A stretch of 64,000 nt of DNA from Perlucidibaca piscinae DSM 21586 (GCF_000420045.1 NZ_ATUE01000006.1:62001-126000), one strand, 5' to 3'; counted from the stretch's first letter, positions 43,357 through 53,500 are shown. Numbers and translations: made by a program. Notes: generated by a model from the sequence alone, not told the origin.

Positions 43357-43929
43357 TCACAGTTCGGTGTAGAAGAAGATCTCGTCGATCACCGAATTGC
43401 GATTGGCAACGCGCTTCAGGTTGGCATCCTTGCAGAAGGACTCGTCCTGAACGCAGGCAGCGGCCAGATCAGAAGCACTACCATCATCAGCCACAATACC
43501 GCTCAGATTCGGAACTTCCACCACAGGGCCTGTTGGACCATTGCCGCCGCCGCCAGCGTTGCCGCCGCCGCCAGCGTTGCCGCCGCCGCCAGCGTTGCCG
43601 CCGCCGCCAGTGTTGCCGCCGCCGCCAGTGTTGCCGCCGCCGCCAGTGTTGCCGCCGCCGCCAGTGTTGCCGCCGCCGCCACCGCCGCCTGGAGGTGTGA
43701 CCACTGCGCAGCCAAGAGCACTTTGTGCGCAGGAGGCGAGCAAACGAACTGCAGCGTTGCCAGCTTTGCCGTTGGCAATGGTATTGAGTTTGTCAGCGCC
43801 AATGAACTCCAGCCGACTGTTCTTGATCACATCAGACAAATCGACAGCCTTAGGCGCAGATACAGCTGGTGTAGCCAAGCTACCAATGGCAATTGCCAGG
43901 CACAGGTGCTTGATTTGAGAGATTTTCAT
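43357..43929 (-). CDS. Small exported Gly-rich repeat protein next to TpsB
   Basis: This 190-residue protein begins at 43929 (aagga eight bases upstream) with a signal peptide (LCLAIAIGSLATPAVSA). The mature part has a short N-terminal domain with SCAQSALGCAVVTPP, then a Gly-rich region of about eight units GGGGNT or GGGGNA, and a C-terminal domain (PNLSGIVADDGSASDLAAAC..ESFCKDANL) with a second Cys pair. It resembles no known TPS exoprotein: there is no N-terminal TPS domain. It is 24 bases downstream of tpsB and likely co-transcribed. It is probably secreted or surface-exposed, perhaps through the neighbouring transporter. Confidence 0.7.
   Translation of the reverse strand: MKISQIKHLCLAIAIGSLATPAVSAPKAVDLSDVIKNSRLEFIGADKLNTIANGKAGNAAVRLLASCAQSALGCAVVTPPGGGGGGGNTGGGGNTGGGGNTGGGGNTGGGGNAGGGGNAGGGGNAGGGGNGPTGPVVEVPNLSGIVADDGSASDLAAACVQDESFCKDANLKRVANRNSVIDEIFFYTEL
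43541..43690 (-). repeat. 18-bp coding tandem repeats of the Gly-rich protein
   Basis: About eight units of 18 bases encode GGGGN(T/A). The first units differ from the last ones only by Thr versus Ala codons (acc-like versus gcc-like), so the array grew by unit duplication. Arrays of this kind change length by slippage. Confidence 0.85.
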
Positions 43930-43953
43930 GGTCGTCATCCTTAACGGTTGCAA

Positions 43954-45666
43954 TTAGAAGAACTTGGTTCCGCTCATCCAGACACGGATGTCACGCGAAT
44001 CATCATCCTTGTACTTGTCGCCCCCTGCTCGCGTGGCCACATCGAGCTTGATATTGAAGTCTTCCGGCTTGGCGATAGTGACACCGGTGCCTATGCCGGA
44101 AAGGCGCATGGTGTTGTCCGAGAAACCGGGGTTTTCCACGTTGTACTTGACGTGACCGACATCCCAGAACGAGTTCCAGTACACCGTGCTGCCCAGCGGA
44201 CTAAACTGGCTCACGAAATAGCGGTATTCCAAGGTTTGAAGGTAAACACGGTCACCAAAGCCAGTGCCAACCGGAAAGGCACGCACACCCACCGGACCAC
44301 CGAGCGAGGCACGTTCTAAAGGATCAAGATTTTTGTTTGCAGTTTGGCCGCGTATAGACAGCAAAACTTGATCGTTGCCACGTACGGGTTTTACAGCCAG
44401 ATACTTGCCCGCAACCTTGGTGAACTTGCCTGTGACTTCACGAGCCAAATTGACGCCCGGAATATCGAATTCGTCCAGAATTTGGGATAGCGGACTGCGA
44501 ATGTTCACGTCACCCCGGGTGACCGTGACTTCAAAGGCTTGGTAGAGACTGTCGACTTCATCGCCTTGATGATTAATGCCCAGCGTGAGGTTGCCATTGT
44601 CCAAGCGACGTGAATCTTCCAGTGTCTTATCCAGCTGACGATCATTGGCTCGCTTGTGCTCATAGCCCAAGCCGGCATTGACCTGAAGGTTGCGGCGCAG
44701 CACCAGTGGATGGCTGACGCTCATGCTCAGGGTTTCACCCAGGCCGTCAGCGTCCAGATCCTTGAAGGCCTTGCCGACACCGTACTTGAGCAGCGAGTAG
44801 GTGAAGTTGGCGGTGGTGCCGCGCGAGCCCACCGGAGCATCCACACTGAGACGGCCGAATTCGGTGTTGCCGCTCTCAGCCAGCAGACCGACCACGCTGA
44901 TCAGTTCGCCCTGACCGAACAGGCCACGGCTCTGCAGATCGACGATGCCGCGAGCGCGACCCGTGTTGCGGTTACCCCAGTTGTCGGCGCGCACGCTGCC
45001 ACCGAACGTGGCCTGGCCACGAGTGACGTTGAGGGTGGCATCGGCTTCGCCGAGGTTCACGCCAGGACGGACGCTGGAGCGCACGCGAATGGCTGGCACG
45101 TTGCGCAGAGCCAGAATGGCGCGCTCGATTTCACCCGACTGTACAGGCGAGCCGGCTTCGATGTGGTCGAAGTAGCCTTGCACACGCGACTCCTTGAGCG
45201 GGGAGTCCTCGGCCACGAAAATGTTCTTGCGACCGTTGACCCACTCGATCACACGGATTTCCACCACGCCGTCCTTCACACGATCGGCAGAGGTATGGGC
45301 ATTGGTCAGGAAGTAGCCCTGATTGCGGTAATGGCTCTGAACCGCGGCTGCCGCCTTTTTCAGTTCGGCAACGGATACCTGCTTGCCGACCAGATCCTTG
45401 ACATAGGGGGTGAGCTCGCTGGTGGGAACAAGCTTGTTGCCCGTGAAGGTGACAGCCTTCACGTCGACCATGACGGCGGCGTTGGGATCCTTGGGTTGTT
45501 CATCGTCAACGCGGGTGACCGGCGCAGTGGCCGGTGAAGGAATGGCGGCATCCGGGGTGTTGCCGAGCGTGAGGCCGGCACCGGGAACGGCATCAGCTGC
45601 AGTGGCGGCCAGAACAGGTGCGGCCGAGACGGCGGCAATGCAGGCGACGAGCAGGCGAGTGCGCAT
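43954..45666 (-). CDS. ShlB/FhaC-family two-partner secretion transporter (TpsB-like)
   Basis: This 570-residue outer membrane protein starts at 45666 with an aggag Shine-Dalgarno and a signal peptide (RTRLLVACIAAVSAAPVLA). After a Pro-rich linker comes a POTRA domain (VKAVTFTGNKLVPTSELTPY), then FhaC-type beta-barrel strands. The conserved L6 hairpin is GPVGVRAFPVGTG (near residue 460; VRA rather than VRG). Such proteins secrete large TpsA exoproteins or activate outer-membrane transport. No large TpsA gene is nearby; only the Gly-rich protein follows. Codon use shifts to lower GC in the 3' third. Promoter TTGACA lies around 45752-45757 on this strand. Confidence 0.85.
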   Translation of the reverse strand: MRTRLLVACIAAVSAAPVLAATAADAVPGAGLTLGNTPDAAIPSPATAPVTRVDDEQPKDPNAAVMVDVKAVTFTGNKLVPTSELTPYVKDLVGKQVSVAELKKAAAAVQSHYRNQGYFLTNAHTSADRVKDGVVEIRVIEWVNGRKNIFVAEDSPLKESRVQGYFDHIEAGSPVQSGEIERAILALRNVPAIRVRSSVRPGVNLGEADATLNVTRGQATFGGSVRADNWGNRNTGRARGIVDLQSRGLFGQGELISVVGLLAESGNTEFGRLSVDAPVGSRGTTANFTYSLLKYGVGKAFKDLDADGLGETLSMSVSHPLVLRRNLQVNAGLGYEHKRANDRQLDKTLEDSRRLDNGNLTLGINHQGDEVDSLYQAFEVTVTRGDVNIRSPLSQILDEFDIPGVNLAREVTGKFTKVAGKYLAVKPVRGNDQVLLSIRGQTANKNLDPLERASLGGPVGVRAFPVGTGFGDRVYLQTLEYRYFVSQFSPLGSTVYWNSFWDVGHVKYNVENPGFSDNTMRLSGIGTGVTIAKPEDFNIKLDVATRAGGDKYKDDDSRDIRVWMSGTKFF

Positions 45667-45784
45667 GAACAACTCCTTTTGTTTACACGCCCATCCATTG
45701 GGCACAACACAAGGTTACTCTGTGATCAATGCGTAATCAAGTGCGGCGTTTTGTCAATTTCATTTATGAATAAAGATTATCTTT

Positions 45785-45809
45785 CATGAATTTTCATATT
45801 AAATTCATG
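45785..45809. promoter_or_regulatory. Perfect 9-bp inverted repeat upstream of tpsB (operator candidate)
   Basis: CATGAATTT-N7-AAATTCATG is exact. It lies about 120 bases before the tpsB start, just upstream of the TTGACA box at 45752-45757. A dimeric regulator could bind here. No regulator gene is adjacent. Confidence 0.5.
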
Positions 45810-45924
45810 TGCTTATATTTTTCTTCTGATGTAGATTAACAAGACTGCAGATTTTCATCCCCTTAATCGTCCAAGGAATTGATCCGGATCAGAAAATCTG
45901 AAGAGGCGCATGAATGGTCAGTGA

Positions 45925-45954
45925 AAAAGGCGACGGCACCTGCGTGGGTGCCGC
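45925..45954 (-). terminator. Terminator of the S33-type lipase gene
   Basis: On the minus strand the stem CGGCACC/GGTGCCG is followed within five bases by TTTTT. It lies 15 bases beyond the stop. Confidence 0.7.
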
Positions 45955-45968
45955 CACCGATATCGCTC

Positions 45969-46991
45969 TCAGGACGACACGCTGGCCAGGCTGTCTTGCA
46001 CCGCTTTGCGCGCATTCGGCGACGGGGCCAGCTGCATCAGGGTCTTGTCCATCCATGCCAGCAGGTCGCCGAGCACCTCGTCACGGTTGGTTTCATGGAA
46101 CAGATCATGACGGGCGCCTTCATAGATCTTCAGGCTGACATCGATGAGGCCGGCCTCTTCGAGCTTGTCGTCCAGGGTGGCGACGGTGACGCCATCCTTG
46201 CCGACCGGATCCTTGTCGCCGGCAAATGAATAGATAGGCAGGTCCTTGCGGATCTTGCGCAGGTTGCGCATGCGCTGGGCACGGCTGAGGCCGACCAGCA
46301 GATCGCGCCAGTAACCGTTGGAGCAGGTCACGCCGCAACGCGGGTCGGACAGGTAGCGCTGCACGAAGCCGGCATCGCGCGAGAGCCAGTCGTAGGGTGA
46401 CTTGGCCGGCTTGAAGGCACGCGCGAACTTGCCGAAGGTGAGGAAGTGAATGATGGCACTGCGGGCATTGATGCCTTGGCGCCAGCACTCGAAGGCGGCA
46501 AACCAGTGTGCCAGCCAGGTGAACCAGGGCGGCTCGTAGTTGGTGCCCTGCAGCACCAGGGCATCGATGGTCTGCGAGTGGCGCTCGACATAGGACAGGC
46601 TGATGAACGAGCCCATGGAGTGACCGAGCAGAATCAGCGGGACATTCGGATACAGCGTCCGCACATGGCGATTGATCAGGCGCATGTCGGCGCAGACGGC
46701 TTCCCAGTGCTGCGTGCTGCTGACATTACCCAGCGCCTCGATGGGCACCGAGAGGCCATGGCAGCGATGGTCATGGGCGACGACGGCGTAGCCGGCCCGG
46801 GTGAAGTACTCGGCGGCGTCGGCATAGAGCCCGCTGTGCTCCGACATGCCGTGGGCAATGTGCAGGACGCCACGCGGCCGGGTCACCGGCCAGTGCCGGA
46901 TCGGGATGCGATGACCGTCATCGGCGGTCAGGAAGGAGAGGCCGGGCTCGTTGCCCGGCGTGATCTGGTATTCAGCGCCGCTCTTGTTCAT
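45969..46991 (-). CDS. Serine aminopeptidase S33 / monoacylglycerol-lipase-like hydrolase
   Basis: This 340-residue alpha/beta hydrolase has HIAHGMSEHSGLYADAAEYF (HGMxEHSxRY-type oxyanion signature), HDHRCHGLS, elbow LLGHSMGSFISLSY (Ser near 124), Asp in SFAGDKDPVG and His in YEGARHDLFHE. It is the monoacylglycerol lipase/lysophospholipase family. It has no signal peptide. It is divergent from the M61 peptidase gene and ends in a good terminator. Confidence 0.88.
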   Translation of the reverse strand: MNKSGAEYQITPGNEPGLSFLTADDGHRIPIRHWPVTRPRGVLHIAHGMSEHSGLYADAAEYFTRAGYAVVAHDHRCHGLSVPIEALGNVSSTQHWEAVCADMRLINRHVRTLYPNVPLILLGHSMGSFISLSYVERHSQTIDALVLQGTNYEPPWFTWLAHWFAAFECWRQGINARSAIIHFLTFGKFARAFKPAKSPYDWLSRDAGFVQRYLSDPRCGVTCSNGYWRDLLVGLSRAQRMRNLRKIRKDLPIYSFAGDKDPVGKDGVTVATLDDKLEEAGLIDVSLKIYEGARHDLFHETNRDEVLGDLLAWMDKTLMQLAPSPNARKAVQDSLASVSS

Positions 46992-47039
46992 ATATGCTGC
47001 TGAACCTCGTTTTTCAGGTCATTCAGGGGTGTAGCCTGT

Positions 47040-48848
47040 ATGCAATCCGCCGTTTCTTATCGTGTTTCTGTGGCGGCGCCTGCTTCGCATCGCTTTCTTG
47101 TCCATCTCGAGATTACGCATCCCGATCCGGCAGGGCAAATGCTTTGGCTGCCCGACTGGATCCCCGGAAGCTACATGATCCGTGACTTCGCCCGCAATGT
47201 GTCGCGACTGAGTGCGCGCACAGCCGACGGAGCGCCGGTGACGGTGACTTCCGTCGACAAGTCGCGCTGGCAATGCGCGCCGGTCCGGGGACCGTTGCGG
47301 GTCGATTACGAGGTCTATGCCTGGGATCTCTCGGTGCGCAGCGCGCATCTGGATCAGCATCATGGCTACTTCAATGGCACCTCGTTGTTTCTGGCCGTGG
47401 CCGGGCAGGAGGACAGGCCGGTGTCGGTCGAGCTCTGTCATCCCGAGGGCGTGAGCGATGCCTGGCGCGTGGCCACGACGCTGACGCCGCTGGCGGCACC
47501 GTCATGGGGTTTCGGTACCTACACAGCATCCAGTTACGACGAGCTCATCGATCATCCGGTCGAGATGGGCTGCTTTGATCTGGTCGAGTTCGAGGCCTGC
47601 GGTACGCCGCATGCCGTCGTGGTGACCGGCCGCCACCAGGGCGATCTCGATCGTCTGGCGCGCGACCTGAAGCGCATCTGCGAGGCGCAGATCCGGTTCT
47701 TCGGCGGGCAGGCCCCGTTTGCGCGCTATCTGTTCCAGCTCATGGTTGTCGGGCAGGGCTATGGCGGGCTCGAGCATCGCAGTTCGACCAGTCTGCTCTG
47801 CAGCCGTGACGATCTGCCACTGGCCGGTGAGTCCGAGAGCCAGCCTGGAAACGGCTACCGCGGCCTGCTCGGTCTGTGCAGCCACGAGTATTTCCACAGC
47901 TGGAACATCAAGCGGTTGAAGCCGGCGCTGTTCATGCCCTATGACCTGCGTCGCGAGCAACACACGCCGCTGCTCTGGTTCTTCGAGGGCTTCACTTCCT
48001 ATTACGATGACCTGTTCCTGGTGCGCACCGGACTGATCAGCGTGGACAGCTACCTCGAGCTGCTCGGTCAGCACATCACGCGTCACCTGCGCACGCCGGG
48101 GCGTTTCGAGCAGACCGTCAGCGAGTCCAGCTTTCATGCCTGGACGCGCTACTACAAGATGGACGAGAACACGCCGAACCGGGTGGTCAGCTATTACGTG
48201 AAGGGCGCACTGGTCGGCCTGTGTCTGGACCTGCTGCTGCGTCAGCACGGACACACGCTGGACGAGTACATGCAGCACTGCTGGCAGCGCTTTGCCCTGC
48301 AGGGGCGTGGTGTTGCCGAGGAGGATCTGCTCGCGGCCCTGGACGAGATCGTCACGGCTCCGGCGCTGCGCGACTTCATGCGACAGGCCCTGCACGAGAC
48401 CACTGAACTGCCCTGGCAGGCGTTGATGGAGCAGGCCGGCATCACGGTCAGCCTGCGAGCTGGCGAGGGCGCCCAGGATGCGGGCGGCCGTCCCGGCAGT
48501 CGCAAGACCGTGCTGCCGTGGCTGGGCGTCAAGGTGCAGGCCGGCGAGGGTGGCGCGCAGATCTCTCATGTCACGCCGGACGGGCCGGCAGAGCGCGCCG
48601 GGCTGTCGGCAGGTGACTGCGTGGTCGCGCTTGACGGCCTGAGAACAAATGCCGCGAATTGGGAAAAACGCCTGCAGCGGCTGGCTGTCGGCGACTCGGT
48701 CTCGGTGTATGCTTTCCGGCGCGACGAGTGGCTGGCGACGACCTGCGTACTGACTGAACCGCCGCTGGATACCTGCGTGCTGGCGCTCGCAGATGACCCG
48801 GTGCAACGCGTCATCGCGGAAAAGTGGCTGCTCGATGCGCGAACCTGA
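47040..48848 (+). CDS. M61 glycyl aminopeptidase with PDZ domain
   Basis: This 602-residue metallopeptidase has the zinc motif HEYFHSWNIKR (HExxH) and a downstream ligand Glu in WFFEGFTSYYDDL. An N-terminal beta domain opens SYRVSVAAPASHRFLVHLEI, and a PDZ domain is at about 480-570 (GPAERAGLSAGDCVVALDGL). No signal peptide is seen, so it is cytoplasmic. It removes N-terminal glycine or alanine residues. It is divergent from the S33 hydrolase. Confidence 0.92.
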   Translation: MQSAVSYRVSVAAPASHRFLVHLEITHPDPAGQMLWLPDWIPGSYMIRDFARNVSRLSARTADGAPVTVTSVDKSRWQCAPVRGPLRVDYEVYAWDLSVRSAHLDQHHGYFNGTSLFLAVAGQEDRPVSVELCHPEGVSDAWRVATTLTPLAAPSWGFGTYTASSYDELIDHPVEMGCFDLVEFEACGTPHAVVVTGRHQGDLDRLARDLKRICEAQIRFFGGQAPFARYLFQLMVVGQGYGGLEHRSSTSLLCSRDDLPLAGESESQPGNGYRGLLGLCSHEYFHSWNIKRLKPALFMPYDLRREQHTPLLWFFEGFTSYYDDLFLVRTGLISVDSYLELLGQHITRHLRTPGRFEQTVSESSFHAWTRYYKMDENTPNRVVSYYVKGALVGLCLDLLLRQHGHTLDEYMQHCWQRFALQGRGVAEEDLLAALDEIVTAPALRDFMRQALHETTELPWQALMEQAGITVSLRAGEGAQDAGGRPGSRKTVLPWLGVKVQAGEGGAQISHVTPDGPAERAGLSAGDCVVALDGLRTNAANWEKRLQRLAVGDSVSVYAFRRDEWLATTCVLTEPPLDTCVLALADDPVQRVIAEKWLLDART

Positions 48849-48883
48849 TTACAACAACATGATCCCGTTGGAGACACCCCCTC

Positions 48884-50545
48884 ATGCAGGCTGACTTCTG
48901 GCAAGACAAGTACCCGTCCTCGGTTCCTTTCAACATCAACACCGAGGCCTACGATTCCGTTCTGCAGGTGTTCTCCGAGGCCGTGCACCGCTACGGCGAT
49001 GCGCCCGCGTTCTCCAACATGGGTCTGACGCTGACCTACAGCCAGGTCGATGAGCTCAGCGCGGCCTTCGCGTCCTACATCCAGCATCACACCGACCTCA
49101 AGCCGGGTGACCGCATCGCCATCCAGATGCCCAACCTGCTGCAATACCCGATCGCGGTGTTCGGTGCCATGCGCGCCGGCCTGGTCATCGTCAACACCAA
49201 CCCGCTCTACACCGCCCGCGAGATGCTGCATCAGTTCAACGATGCCGGCGTGAAGGCCCTGGTGGCACTGGCGAACTTCGGCAACCTGGTGCAGGAAGTG
49301 CTGCCGCAGACTGGCATCAAGTACGTGTTCATGACCGAGATCGGCGACATTCTGCCGGTGCCCAAGCGCTGGCTGGTCAATGCCGTGGTCAAGCACGTGA
49401 AGAAGATGGTGCCGGAGTTCAACCTGCCGCAGGCCATTCCGTTCACGCGCGTGCTCAAGCAAGGCCGTCGCCGCCCGCCGGTCGATCATGTGCCGACCCA
49501 GGCTGACATCGCCGTGCTGCAGTACACAGGCGGCACCACCGGGGTGTCCAAGGGCGCCATGCTGACCCAGGCCAATCTGGTCGCGAACATGCTGCAGGTG
49601 CGCGCGCTGCTCGCCACCAGCTTCGAGCCGGGCAAGGAGACGATGATCGTCCCGCTGCCGCTCTACCACATCTTCGCGTTCATGGTCGGCTGTCTGGCCA
49701 TGATGGAGCTGGGTGGTCACTCCGTGCTGATCACCAACCCGCGCGACATTCCGGCCTTCGTCAAGGAACTGGGCAAGTACCGGTTCACCGCCCTGGCCGG
49801 TCTCAACACGCTGTTCGTGGCACTGATGAACAACCCCGAGTTCCGTCAGCTCGACTTCAGCGCCCTCAAGCTGACGGTCGCCGGCGGCATGGCCATGCAG
49901 ATCAAGCCGGCCGAACAGTGGGAAGAGATCACCGGCTGCAAGATCTGCGAAGGCTTCGGCATGACCGAGACCTCGCCGGTGGTGACGCTGAACCCGCTCA
50001 ATGCCATCCAGCTCGGCACCATCGGCATGCCGGTGCCCAACACCGAACTCAAGGTGATCAACGACGCCGGCGAGGAACAGCCGGTGGGCGAGGCAGGCGA
50101 ACTCTGCGTGCGCGGTCCGCAGGTGATGAAGGGCTACTGGCAGCGTCCGGAAGCCACCGCCGACACCATTGATGCCGATGGCTGGCTGAAGACCGGTGAC
50201 GTGGCGGTGATCCAGCCTGACGGCTACCTGCGCATCGTCGACCGCAAGAAGGACATGATCCTGGTGTCGGGCTTCAACGTGTACCCGAACGAGATCGAGG
50301 ATGTCGCCGCATCGCACCCGGGCGTGCTGGAAAGCGCGGCCGTCGGCGTGCCGGACGAGAAGTCGGGTGAAGTGGTCAAGCTGTTCGTGGTGAAGAAGGA
50401 TCCGGCCCTGACCGAAGATCAGCTGATGGCGCATCTGCGTGCCAACCTGACCGGTTACAAGGTCCCGCGCTTCATCACGTTCCGTGCCGATCTGCCGAAG
50501 ACCAACGTCGGCAAGATCCTGCGCCGCGAGCTGCGCAGTGCCTGA
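48884..50545 (+). CDS. Long-chain acyl-CoA synthetase (FadD-type)
   Basis: This 553-residue ANL-family enzyme has the AMP-binding motif QYTGGTTGVSKGAMLTQ, GFGMTETSPVVTLNP, the ACS signature DGWLKTGDVAVIQPDGYLRIVDRKKDMI and C-terminal KVPRFITFRADLPKTNVGKILRRELR. It activates fatty acids to acyl-CoA. The start follows ggaga. It is 7 bases upstream of hrpA on the same strand. Many acyl-CoA enzymes in this window (dehydrogenase, PECR-like reductase, KAS III) suggest active fatty acid turnover. Confidence 0.93.
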   Translation: MQADFWQDKYPSSVPFNINTEAYDSVLQVFSEAVHRYGDAPAFSNMGLTLTYSQVDELSAAFASYIQHHTDLKPGDRIAIQMPNLLQYPIAVFGAMRAGLVIVNTNPLYTAREMLHQFNDAGVKALVALANFGNLVQEVLPQTGIKYVFMTEIGDILPVPKRWLVNAVVKHVKKMVPEFNLPQAIPFTRVLKQGRRRPPVDHVPTQADIAVLQYTGGTTGVSKGAMLTQANLVANMLQVRALLATSFEPGKETMIVPLPLYHIFAFMVGCLAMMELGGHSVLITNPRDIPAFVKELGKYRFTALAGLNTLFVALMNNPEFRQLDFSALKLTVAGGMAMQIKPAEQWEEITGCKICEGFGMTETSPVVTLNPLNAIQLGTIGMPVPNTELKVINDAGEEQPVGEAGELCVRGPQVMKGYWQRPEATADTIDADGWLKTGDVAVIQPDGYLRIVDRKKDMILVSGFNVYPNEIEDVAASHPGVLESAAVGVPDEKSGEVVKLFVVKKDPALTEDQLMAHLRANLTGYKVPRFITFRADLPKTNVGKILRRELRSA

Positions 50546-50552
50546 TACGCCG

Positions 50553-53500
50553 ATGTCCGGTGAGCAGCAGGAGGGCGGCGCAGGCCGCCCTCCTGCTTTG
50601 CGGCGCGGGCGCCGGCGTGGTCCGGGCGAGGCGCGGCCGGCTCCGGTCTATCGTGGCGCGGCGGCCATTCCGTCCGACATCGACTGGTCCGGCGATCTGC
50701 CGGTGCTGGCGGTGCGTGAGCAGCTGATTGCGGCGGTGGCGGCGCACCAGGTGGTCATCGTGGCTGGCGAGACCGGCTCCGGCAAGACCACCCAGCTTCC
50801 CAAGATCTGCCTGGCTGCCGGACGTGGCCGCACCGGCCTCATCGGCCATACCCAGCCACGCCGCATCGCGGCGCGCGCGGTGGCGACGCGGATTGCCGAG
50901 GAGCTGAAAACCGCGCTGGGCGCGGGCGTAGGCTTCAAGGTGCGCTTCAGCGATCAGACCGCTGACTCAACCTATCTCAAGCTGATGACCGACGGTGTCC
51001 TGCTCGCCGAGCTGGGGCAGGATCGTCTGCTGCGTGCCTACGACACGCTGATCATTGACGAGGCCCATGAGCGCAGTCTGAACATCGACTTCCTGCTCGG
51101 CTACCTGAAGACCCTGTTGCCGCGCCGGCCGGATCTCAAGGTGGTGATCACTTCGGCAACCATCGATGTCGAGCGCTTCAGCCGGCATTTTTCCGACGCC
51201 CCGGTGTTCGTGGTGGAGGGCCGCAGCTACCCGGTGGAGATCCGCCATCAGCCGATCGCCACCGATGCGCCGCAGGGCAGCGAGGATGACGGCTTCGATC
51301 TGATCGAGGAGGCGATTCCGCGCGCGGTGGTCGAGGCGGTCGAGGACTGTCTGCGCGACGAGCGCATCGGCGGACGCCAGGGGCGCGGCGACTTCCTGGT
51401 GTTTTCCAGCAGCGAGCGCGAGATACGCCAGATTGCCGAGGCGTTGCGCAAGTTCGGTCCCCCGCATACCGAGATCCTGCCGCTGTATTCGCGGCTCTCG
51501 GTGCAGGAGCAGCAGAAGGTCTTCGCGCGTGGCAGCGGTCGTCGCATCGTCATTGCCACCAATGTGGCCGAGACCTCGCTGACCGTTCCCAACATTCATT
51601 ACGTCATCGATCCTGGCTTTGCCCGCATCAGCCGCTACTCCTACCGTTCCAAGGTGCAGCGTCTGCCGGTGGAGGCGGTGTCGCGCGCCAGCGCCAACCA
51701 GCGCGCCGGTCGCTGCGGCCGCATCGCGCCCGGCCTCTGCATCCGGCTCTACAGCGAGGCGGATTACCTGGCGCGCAGCGAGTTCACCGATCCCGAGATC
51801 CACCGCACCAACCTAGCGGCGGTGATTCTGCAGATGCAGGTGCTGGGTCTCGGCGACGTCGAGCGCTTTCCGTTTCTGGATGCGCCCGACGGCCGTCTCG
51901 TCAATGACGGCTTCCGGTTGCTCGAGGAGCTGGGCGCGGTCGACCGGGACCGGCGCATCACCGCACTCGGCCGCCAGCTCGCGCGCCTGCCGCTGGATCC
52001 GCGCCTTGGCCGCATGGTGCTGGCAGCGGCCAGCCTGGGCGCCTTGCACGAGGTGCTGATCATTGTCGCGGCGCTGTCGGTGCAGGATCCGCGCGAGCGG
52101 CCCCACGATCGCCAGCAGGCCGCTGACGAGCGTCATGCCCAGTTCAGGGACAAGGACTCCGACTTCCTGTTCTTCGTCAATCTCTGGCAGGCACTGAGTG
52201 CGCAGAAGGAGACCATGACCGAGCGCGAGCGCCGCGAATTCGCGCGCAAGCATTTCCTGTCCTGGATGCGACTGCGCGAGTGGCGCGAAACCTATCGCCA
52301 GCTTGCCCAGCTGGCCGAGGATCTCAAGCTGCCGCTGAATCGCGAGCCCGCGCCCTACGAAGCCGTGCATCGTGCCCTGCTCAGCGGCCTGCTTTCGCAG
52401 ATCGCGCAGAAAGGCGAGGAGCGCGAGTACCTGGCGCCACGCAACCAGAAGGCGCAGGTCTTTCCCGGTTCGGTGCTGGCGCGCAAGGGGCCGCCCTGGA
52501 TCATGGCCGCCGAGCTGGTCGAGACCCATCGCGTGTTTCTTCGTCTCGTCGCGAAGATCGAGCCGGAGTGGGTGGAGAAGCTGGCCGGTCCGCTGCTCAA
52601 GCGCAGCTACGCCGAGCCGCACTGGTCGCGCAGTCAGGGGCGGGTGCTGGCCTGGGAGCAGGCCTCGCTGTTCGGTCTGGTGCTGTACAGCCGGCGCAAG
52701 GTCAATTACGAGCCCATTCAGCGCATCGAGGCGCGCGAGATCTTCATCCGCGATGCCCTGGTGGCCGGTGACTGCGAGCTCAAGGCGCCGTTCTTCCGGC
52801 ACAACCGTGCCCTGGTGGCCGAGGTCGAGCGTCTCGAGGACAAGGCCCGGCGCCGCGATCTGCTGGTCGACGAGCAGGTTCTGTTCGACTTCTACGATGC
52901 CCGCATCCCGTCCGACGTGGCGAGCCTGAAGACCTTCGAGGACTGGCGTCACCGCATCGAGAAGGAGGACGCGCAGCATCTGTTCCTGACCGCCGAGCAG
53001 GTCATGGCGCGCGAGGCGGATGCGCGTTCGCTGCATGATTATCCCGACAGCCTGCAGGTGGCCGGCCATGAGCTGGCTCTGCGCTATGTCTTCGAGCCCG
53101 GTCACGAGGCCGACGGCGTCACGCTCGAGGTTCCTGTCGGCCTGCTTGCCGACCTGCCGGCGTCCCGTCTGGACTGGCTGGTGCCCGGACTCATCGCCGG
53201 CAAGGTCGAGGCCCTGATGCGCGGCCTGCCCAAGGCCGTGCGCCGTCAGCTGGTGCCGCTGCCCGACACGGTGGCCTGGGTGCTGGACGACCTGCGCTAT
53301 GGCGAGGGCCGGCTGCTGGACGTGCTGACCCGGGCACTGACCCGGCGCGGCCATGTGCTGAAGCTCTCGGACTGGCCGCAGGACATCGAGGACCATTACC
53401 GGATGAACATCCGCGTGCTGGGGCCGCGTCGCCAGATCCTGGCCGAGGGCAGGGACGTGGCAGCACTGGTCGCGCGGCTGGCGGGCGGGCAGGACGCAGC

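Larger units (their letters stand above)
45667..45968. other. AT-rich intergenic region upstream of tpsB and downstream of a lipase gene
   Basis: No gene is seen in these 302 bases. It holds the tpsB Shine-Dalgarno and a minus-strand TTGACA at 45752-45757, a 9-bp inverted repeat at 45785-45809, and a terminator for the neighbouring minus-strand lipase gene at 45925-45954. It is visibly AT-rich relative to the flanks. Confidence 0.7.

Noticed and set aside
43541..43690. The regular repeats looked like a CRISPR or VNTR array.
   Set aside because: They are in frame, have no unique spacers, and encode Gly-Asn repeats; this is a coding tandem repeat.
48566..50434. A 622-codon minus-strand frame opposite fadD and the end of the M61 peptidase gene.
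   Set aside because: It crosses two well-supported plus-strand genes and looks like the antisense of GC-rich codons.
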